This document shows positions 30,242 through 34,816 of a stretch of DNA of 34,816 bases, piece by piece. The position numbers and the translations under genes were made by a program. The notes beneath the pieces were generated by a model, which saw only the letters and a list, made by a program, of their open reading frames with translations, made no database searches and was not told the origin of the DNA. Every line of letters begins with the position of its first letter. Positions within the stretch are counted from its first letter, which is position 1. This stretch comes from an uncultured Dialister sp. (GTDB lineage Bacteria > Bacillota > Negativicutes > Veillonellales > Dialisteraceae). The DNA lies in contig NZ_CAAFRZ010000094.1 in NCBI RefSeq assembly GCF_900765565.1, forward strand, positions 1 through 34,816, given 5' to 3'.

Positions 30242-30535
30242 TTATTTTGTCTCAATAACCGCTACGACATCCTGTTTTGTAATCTTCTGTCCCTTTACTA
30301 CGAGGACTTTCGTCACCACGCCATCAGAATCAGCCCGGGCAGCAGGCACCGGCCCTACCAGAGAATCTACCGTAGCCAGTACCTCTCCTTCCTTCACCGG
30401 CGTATTTTCTGCCACCACCGATGTTACAGTACCGGATAAGACAGCAGTCTGTGAAACTTCTGCTGCTTCTGCCGGCATAACTGCTGCAGCTGCCAGTACA
30501 GCAGCTGCCAGTCCCGCTTTTTTCCATGTATTCAT
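30242..30535 (-). CDS. Periplasmic lipoyl-like domain protein without an acceptor lysine
   Basis: A 97-residue protein with a signal peptide (AGLAAAVLAAAAVMPAEA) followed by one biotinyl/lipoyl-type beta-barrel: SGTVTSVVAENTPVKEGEVLATV, then DGVVTKVLVVKGQKITKQDVVAVIE. Where carboxylase carriers have the EAMKM turn, this one reads DSLVGPVP, so no lysine is available for biotin or lipoate. The fold is therefore probably structural, like the lipoyl domain in HlyD/AcrA adaptors. GAGGG is 6 bases before the ATG. It has its own promoter (30585-30593) and is the first gene of a pair with the S55-like protein. Confidence 0.8.
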   Translation of the reverse strand: MNTWKKAGLAAAVLAAAAVMPAEAAEVSQTAVLSGTVTSVVAENTPVKEGEVLATVDSLVGPVPAARADSDGVVTKVLVVKGQKITKQDVVAVIETK

Positions 30536-30584
30536 TGCAATCCCTCATTTCAAAAGCATATAAAATTCGAAAGTATTTGGCTTT

Positions 30585-30593
30585 ATTGTACCA
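30585..30593 (-). promoter_or_regulatory. Extended -10 promoter for the lipoyl-like/S55 gene pair
   Basis: On the minus strand TGG-TACAAT; a TTGACT lies too close upstream to act as its -35. The predicted leader is about 43 bases. Confidence 0.5.
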
Positions 30594-30632
30594 CGAGTCA
30601 AAAATTTTTGCTCCAAACCATGAGAAGAAATT

Positions 30633-30666
30633 AAAAATGGACATATCCCTTTGCAGGACTATGTCC
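30633..30666 (-). terminator. Rho-independent terminator upstream of the lipoyl-like gene
   Basis: On the minus strand GGACATA pairs with TATGTCC, with inner TCC/GGG pairs, followed by ATTTTTAATTT. It is about 270 bases beyond the comF stop. Confidence 0.7.
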
Positions 30667-30782
30667 AAAAACAAAGCCATTACACATGTCACCTTACTTG
30701 TCCAATTGTATTTTTGCAGACGCCACCCTCTGTATTCGCAACCGTAAAGACCCACTGTCCTTTTCTCGAAAGAGCCAACAGG
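30633..30782 (-). ncRNA. Possible small RNA between comF and the lipoyl-like gene
   Basis: A TATAAT box (30788-30783, minus strand, weak -35) precedes about 145 bases with no coding frame that end at the terminator 30633-30666. The rest of the gap (30789-30932) is AT-rich and holds nothing recognised. It could also be just the comF 3' untranslated region. Confidence 0.3.
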
Positions 30783-30932
30783 ATTATATGGTTCAATAAA
30801 TAGTAAGATTCAGTTGTTTAAATGATTTTTTAAAAGCCAACAATTAAAACCATTCCCATTCATTTACTATTTTGCTGTTGTAAGTGAAAAGTACACCGTT
30901 CTCTGGCTGTTAGCCCGTAAATTTCATAACCA

Positions 30933-31583
30933 TTATGTTGCCCCGCTGGCTATGGTGAGACCCATGACTTTTCCAGCCCCTGCCCGCATGAGTTCGTGGG
31001 CACAGGATTCCATAGTAGCCCCGGTGGTATACACATCATCCACTATGAGGATGGTTTTTCCGGTAATGGAAAGACCTTTTTGAATATGGAAAAGACCTTT
31101 GATATTTTCAAATCGTTCCGTCCGGGAAAGAAGGGACTGGGTCTCGGCACTGCGGATTCGGACAAGACCATTTTTCATATAACTTTTATGATGCCTTTCC
31201 ATCCAGTCTTCAAACATCAGGTCCACCTGGTTGTACCCTCTTTTTTCCATTTTCTGTTTAGACAGGGGCACGGGAATGACATAATCAAAGGAACCCATTC
31301 TATCCCAGTAAGGAAACCGATCCAAAAGCGGCGGGAAGGCCCGCTTTTTCTCTTTTCGGCTGCTGTATTTGAGACCGATGATACACTCCCGAATTCCCCC
31401 TTCATAGTGGCAGAGGGTATAGCAGCCTTTGAGATGGCCGGTGTTAGAAGAATTGATCAACCGGGGGTCCCAAAGATGTTTGAGACAGTCTTCACACCAG
31501 AGGCCGCCGGATTCCATGACTTTCCCGCAGCCCGGGCAGGTAGAGGGGTAGATGATATCGATGAGATCCTCAAAAAGTCCCAT
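30933..31583 (-). CDS. comF: ComF family DNA-uptake/phosphoribosyltransferase-like protein
   Basis: A 216-residue ComF protein. A four-cysteine zinc finger (CPGC near residue 17-20 and CEDC near 33-36) is followed by a phosphoribosyltransferase-type domain with IPVPLSKQKMEKRGYNQ and the PRPP loop ILIVDDVYTTGATMESC. In competent bacteria ComF acts in the cytoplasm in the uptake of single-stranded DNA, together with ComFA and PriA. AGGAGG is 5 bases before the ATG. It follows recD2 by 113 bases. No comFA is present in the window. Confidence 0.92.
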   Translation of the reverse strand: MGLFEDLIDIIYPSTCPGCGKVMESGGLWCEDCLKHLWDPRLINSSNTGHLKGCYTLCHYEGGIRECIIGLKYSSRKEKKRAFPPLLDRFPYWDRMGSFDYVIPVPLSKQKMEKRGYNQVDLMFEDWMERHHKSYMKNGLVRIRSAETQSLLSRTERFENIKGLFHIQKGLSITGKTILIVDDVYTTGATMESCAHELMRAGAGKVMGLTIASGAT

Positions 31584-31696
31584 GGAAGCCTCCTTTCGGC
31601 GGAAAATTGAAAAGCGGAAATAACTGTTCCTCCATACCGCAAGTTATGTATTCATGACTCTCCTGCGAGTTCTCTGTTTTCTGTGAACCCTAATCC

Positions 31697-33832
31697 TTAC
31701 TCTTTCACTTCCCCTTTGAGGAGAGGCAGGAAAAGGGTATACCGATTTTTCATATCTCCCCGGGATACGGCTCTATCGATGGCATCTTCGGTAGAAATGA
31801 GAATCGTCCTTTTCTTGGCCCTGGTGACACCGGTGTAGAGCAGGTTCCTTTGCAGCATAATGTTCTGGGTGGGCAGGAGAATAAGGATCACTGTATCGTA
31901 TTCGCTCCCCTGGCTTTTGTGGACTGTGGTGGCGTAAGCCAGCTGGAGACTGGCCCGTTCGTCGCCTTCAAAGGAAACATCTTTCCCGTCAAACCGGACG
32001 AAAACTTTATTTTTTTCTACGGACCACACGATTCCAAGGTCCCCATTGTAGATGCCCTTTTCGTAATCATTTTTCTTCTGCATCACTTTGTCCCCCACCA
32101 TGAAATGGGAAGGCCCTTCAGGGATGGAACACTGGTGGATCCGTTCCTGGATGGCATGGTTCAGATGGTCCACTCCGCAGAGGCCTTTGTACATGGGGGA
32201 AAGAACCTGCATGGCCATTTTCATTTTTTCACTGCCGTAGTCGAAACCATCGCAGAGGTCCATGACCCGCTCAAAGGCATCCTGCTCGGACTGAGCATAG
32301 TAAATGGTGAAATCCTCTCTTTCATCGGGAATGCAGGGAGCTCCATCCCGGATGCGGGCCGCATTCTCAATGATACCGCTCCCCTCTTCCTGCCGGAAAA
32401 TATGGAGGAGCCGCACCACCGGCACTTTACCCCACCGGATCAGGTCCCGGAGCGGAGAGCCGGGGCCCACCGGAGGCAGCTGGTCTACGTCCCCCACCAG
32501 AATAAGCCGAGCCGATGGTTTCAGGGCGGAGAGGAGATGATGGAACAGGGAAATGTCCATCATCGATGCTTCGTCCACGATGATGAGGTCTTCACTGAGC
32601 TGGTCTGATTCATTCTTATTGAAGAAGGTGCTGCCGCCATCATGCATTTCTGCTTCCAGGGCTTTATGAATGGTGTCCGCCTCCACGCCGCTGGCCAGGG
32701 ACAGCCTTTTCGCTGCCCGTCCGGTGGGAGCCATGAGACGGACTTTCAGCTGGTTTTGGAGGGCAGCAGTGATGATGGCCCGAACGATGGTTGTTTTCCC
32801 GGTACCCGGACCGCCGGTAATAACAAGAAGTCCCGACTCCATGGCCTTCACCACCGCTTCCTTCTGCTCCTCAGCCATGGAAATCCCGTTTTCCCGTTCA
32901 AATTTTTCGATAGCCAGTTTCGGATTTCCCAGTTTTTCCGCGGAAAGCAGACTTTTCACCCGGCCTGCAGCTTCTGTCTCCGCTTCATAGAGAGGAAGGA
33001 GGTAGAGGTACCGTTCTTCCCCGACTACAAGAGAAGGGAGGATACCGGCAGCCACCGCCTCTTCCCCCGCCCTCCGAACGAGGTCCTCCGACACCCCCAG
33101 GGCAAGGGCCGTATTCCGGTACACAGACCTGGCTGGGGCGCAGGCATGTCCCTGCCCCAAGGCGAGGGAGAGCATGTACTCGATGCCTTCGTCAATCCGG
33201 TCTTCATCGTCCGGGGCCACACCCTTGGCCAGGGCCATGCGGTCCACCTGCCGAAAGCCCAGGCCAGGAATTTCAGAAATCATACGATAGGGATCATGGA
33301 GAAGCACGTCTTCCGCATCGTCGCCATAAAATTTCCGGATTTCCAGGGCGAAGTGGTCCGGAATACCCAGGGACTGGAGAAAGAGAATAAGCTCCTGCTG
33401 CCCGGCGATTTCTGCATAGGAAGCTTTGATTTTCTCCAGTATATTTGCCCCGATGCCCGATACTTCGGTCAGGGCGTCGATGTTGTGCTCGAAAATATCC
33501 AGCGTCTTCTTACCGAAGTGGTCCACAATCCGCTCTGCCATGGAAGGTCCGATACCATCGATGAGGCCGGAAGCCAGGAACTGTTTGGTTTCCTCAATTC
33601 CGTCGGGTTTCACATTTTCGATGCTGTCGCATTTAAACTGCATGCCAAAACGGGGATGCCGATTCCAGCATCCCCGAAGGAGAAGACTCTGACCGCCATA
33701 GGGCGCACTACCCCTGTAGGCAGCGGTGGCAATCTTCCCGGTTTCTTTATTTTCAAAGAGAAATACACAGAACCTGCCATCATCGCTGGAAAAAATAATT
33801 TTTCTGACGGTGCCATGCAGTTCTTCTGTCAT
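31697..33832 (-). CDS. recD2: ATP-dependent RecD2-type DNA helicase
   Basis: A 711-residue superfamily 1B 5'-3' helicase, the RecD2 type found in bacteria without RecBC. The N-terminal OB and helix-hairpin-helix part (LIDGIGPSMAERIVDHFG and LTEVSGIGANILEKI, residues 90-140) is diagnostic of RecD2 against RecD. Walker A is ITGGPGTGKTT (338-348), then APTGRAAKRL, Walker B LIIVDEASMMD (416-426), VGDVDQLPPVGPG, and the C-terminal ATTVHKSQGSEYDTVILIL and LLYTGVTRAKKR. Its ATG overlaps the stop of the chorismate mutase gene (ATGA). Confidence 0.96.
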   Translation of the reverse strand: MTEELHGTVRKIIFSSDDGRFCVFLFENKETGKIATAAYRGSAPYGGQSLLLRGCWNRHPRFGMQFKCDSIENVKPDGIEETKQFLASGLIDGIGPSMAERIVDHFGKKTLDIFEHNIDALTEVSGIGANILEKIKASYAEIAGQQELILFLQSLGIPDHFALEIRKFYGDDAEDVLLHDPYRMISEIPGLGFRQVDRMALAKGVAPDDEDRIDEGIEYMLSLALGQGHACAPARSVYRNTALALGVSEDLVRRAGEEAVAAGILPSLVVGEERYLYLLPLYEAETEAAGRVKSLLSAEKLGNPKLAIEKFERENGISMAEEQKEAVVKAMESGLLVITGGPGTGKTTIVRAIITAALQNQLKVRLMAPTGRAAKRLSLASGVEADTIHKALEAEMHDGGSTFFNKNESDQLSEDLIIVDEASMMDISLFHHLLSALKPSARLILVGDVDQLPPVGPGSPLRDLIRWGKVPVVRLLHIFRQEEGSGIIENAARIRDGAPCIPDEREDFTIYYAQSEQDAFERVMDLCDGFDYGSEKMKMAMQVLSPMYKGLCGVDHLNHAIQERIHQCSIPEGPSHFMVGDKVMQKKNDYEKGIYNGDLGIVWSVEKNKVFVRFDGKDVSFEGDERASLQLAYATTVHKSQGSEYDTVILILLPTQNIMLQRNLLYTGVTRAKKRTILISTEDAIDRAVSRGDMKNRYTLFLPLLKGEVKE

Positions 33833-34116
33833 TTCTTTACTCCCTGTATGAACTCGGTCTGTACTTTCTTGCTGATGTCCATGAGCATCCGATACCAGCG
33901 GATAAAATCCGGACGGAGGGATACTTCTTCAATCAGGGAAGAAAGGGCTTCAATATTCTTCTTTTCCCTTTCTCCGTCAAAAATCGGAATCTCCGCCGCC
34001 AGCTTCCGCTGGGCAATGGACCGGGACAGGGCCAGCCGCTTTTCGAAAAGGGCAGCCATATCTTTATCGATATTGCGGATCGAATCCCGCAGGACTTCCA
34101 GTTCTTTGTCTTCCAT
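33829..34116 (-). CDS. Monofunctional AroQ-type chorismate mutase
   Basis: A 95-residue all-helical chorismate mutase converting chorismate to prephenate for Phe/Tyr synthesis. Active-site positions of the AroQ class can be followed: R in LRDSIRNID, R in EKRLALS, K in AQRKLA, D-x-x-R-E in FDGERE, and the Ser/Gln pair in DISKKVQ. There is no prephenate dehydratase or dehydrogenase domain and no signal peptide. AGGAGG is 5 bases before the ATG at 34116; a longer in-frame start at 34161 has none. It is first in the chorismate mutase-recD2(-comF) transcript, an unrelated pairing. Confidence 0.88.
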   Translation of the reverse strand: MEDKELEVLRDSIRNIDKDMAALFEKRLALSRSIAQRKLAAEIPIFDGEREKKNIEALSSLIEEVSLRPDFIRWYRMLMDISKKVQTEFIQGVKK

Positions 34117-34161
34117 GGGTACCTCCTGATGGTGGATGAAGGATGACCAAAATGACGCCAA

Positions 34162-34255
34162 AAGTGAAATGGGAAAAGTTAGGAGTCAGGAATGAGGAGT
34201 GGTGGTGCGGCGCTCAAATTATATGGCGCAGCGGATTATTTATTTTTCTGCCTAC
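34162..34255 (+). repeat. Family C module
   Basis: GTGAAAT, GGAAAAGTTAG, GAGGAGTGGTGG and the GCGGCGC/GGCGC hairpin followed by TTATTTATTTTT, in the same order as at 10566-10642. Confidence 0.7.
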
Positions 34256-34476
34256 AGCTATCCGCTTACAGCTTACCGAAAGTCAGCCTGCGGCAGGGCT
34301 GCGGCCTTCTCAACGCTTTCTTTGTAACACCGTCAGGGTCAACTATCTGATAGATCTCTCGACTCATCGAAGCTGTAGCGATTCTTAACGGCTCAGATAT
34401 TACCATGCCTGCCACCGCTCGAGATGATGATATACGGATGCCGTCAACAGATAGGATACGGTAAGCGATTAGATGC

Positions 34477-34584
34477 AAGCCGCCGGAGACGGCGTTATAT
34501 AAGGTCTCCCTTCCTTTTAAGCGAAGCGCTCCACCCGGTTGGCGAGCGCAGCGACGTGAAAGCCACAACCCTTACGAACCATTC
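34477..34584 (+). repeat. Family A element, half copy (copy 5)
   Basis: Matches the second half of the element at 28070-28234 in reverse orientation: AAGCCGC, GAGACGGCGTTATATAAGG, TTAAGCGAAGCG, CCGGTTG, AGCGCAGC and CCCTTACGAACCAT in order. The first half is missing. Confidence 0.7.
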
Positions 34585-34615
34585 ACAGGCTTGGAACAAC
34601 GGCTACGCAGTTACC

Positions 34616-34663
34616 GCCTCTCCGAGGCAGATCCATCCTGCGGCTTTGCCGCGGACCGTTTGG
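34616..34663 (+). repeat. Family D double-hairpin module
   Basis: GCCTCTCCGAGGC, AGATCCATCC and TGCGGCTTTGCCGCGG, 38 of 39 identical with 10932-10970, then GACCGTTT shared with 7225-7232. Confidence 0.75.
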
Positions 34664-34816
34664 CCAAAAAGGAAGGCGCTTTTATGGGCAGGCTAAGCGC
34701 CTTTTATATTTCAGGCCAAACTTGGAAGTCCTCTGTGGGCATCCTGCAGAGGATGCCCAAGCCGGGCTCTTTTGCGAGCCGTTCCTGCACACTAAGCGAG
34801 CACCTTAGAGCCCGGC

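Larger units (their letters stand above)
34117..34816. other. Repeat-filled intergenic region at the right edge
   Basis: About 700 bases with no credible gene. It holds a family C module (34162-34255), a G word (34258-34288), a half family A element (34477-34584), a family D module (34616-34663) and a palindrome around GGGCATCCTGCAGAGGATGCCC's core at about 34718-34740. An AAGGCGCTTTTATGGGCAGGCTAAGCGCCTT-like hairpin (arms AAGGCGCTT and AAGCGCCTT, 34672-34705) followed by TTAT may act as a terminator. The window cuts the last repeat. Confidence 0.6.

Noticed and set aside
30242..30535. Biotin carboxyl carrier protein
   Set aside because: It has a signal peptide and lacks the lysine-containing MKM turn; no carboxylase genes are adjacent.
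34266..34568. A 100-codon minus-strand frame near the right edge
   Set aside because: It spans several repeat modules, has no ribosome binding site and no recognisable domain.

Overview
The window looks like a chromosomal segment of a diderm Firmicute (class Negativicutes), most likely a Veillonellaceae-type organism close to Dialister or Megasphaera. This is inferred from gene content: Gram-negative envelope genes (lpxD, an LpxL-type acyltransferase, bamA, three Skp/OmpH-like chaperones, tolC, tamB, mlaEFD) sit next to Firmicute-type recD2 and comF, with strong AGGAGG ribosome binding sites and a short-chain flavodoxin resembling the Megasphaera elsdenii protein. No 16S or marker search was possible, so the genus is a guess.

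Layout. All genes except one lie on the minus strand, so transcription mostly runs right to left. The left part (1-11 kb) is a metabolic and accessory region: a PLP aminotransferase, two flavodoxin paralogues, glnS with a secreted protein of unknown function, a divergent plus-strand FAH-family hydrolase, an MFS exporter (probable CTG start), an alpha/beta hydrolase and an LpxL-type acyltransferase. The middle (11-30.5 kb) is a nearly continuous outer-membrane biogenesis cluster. In transcription order it holds a periplasmic lipoyl-like protein, an S55-like protease-domain protein, mlaE-mlaF-mlaD, tolC, tamB, a sigma-70 family factor, a Pro/Ala-rich membrane protein, bamA, an unrecognised outer-membrane beta-barrel candidate, three Skp/OmpH-like proteins (two with lipoboxes) and lpxD. 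The right end holds comF, recD2 and a monofunctional chorismate mutase.

How the genes work together. MlaE/MlaF form the inner-membrane lipid ABC transporter. MlaD is predicted to carry both the MCE domain and a C-terminal beta-barrel, so it could span from inner to outer membrane. TamB is a second lipid-bridge candidate. BamA with the Skp-like proteins handles outer-membrane protein folding, TolC gives an export channel, and LpxD/LpxL act in lipid A synthesis. The sigma factor inside the cluster and the inverted repeat on the bamA promoter are candidate regulators.

Intergenic DNA is unusually rich in repeats. At least five modular families were found by eye: (A) 160-220 bp palindromic elements with ends reading ATGGGGCTAAAGG; (C) an AGGAGTGG plus GCGGCGC hairpin module that also forms the end of the MFS gene; (D) a roughly 39 bp double-hairpin module; (E) a module carrying a 14 bp tandem repeat; (F) short shared words. 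They fill most gaps longer than 250 bp and are, with the envelope proteins of unknown function, the least explained part of the window.
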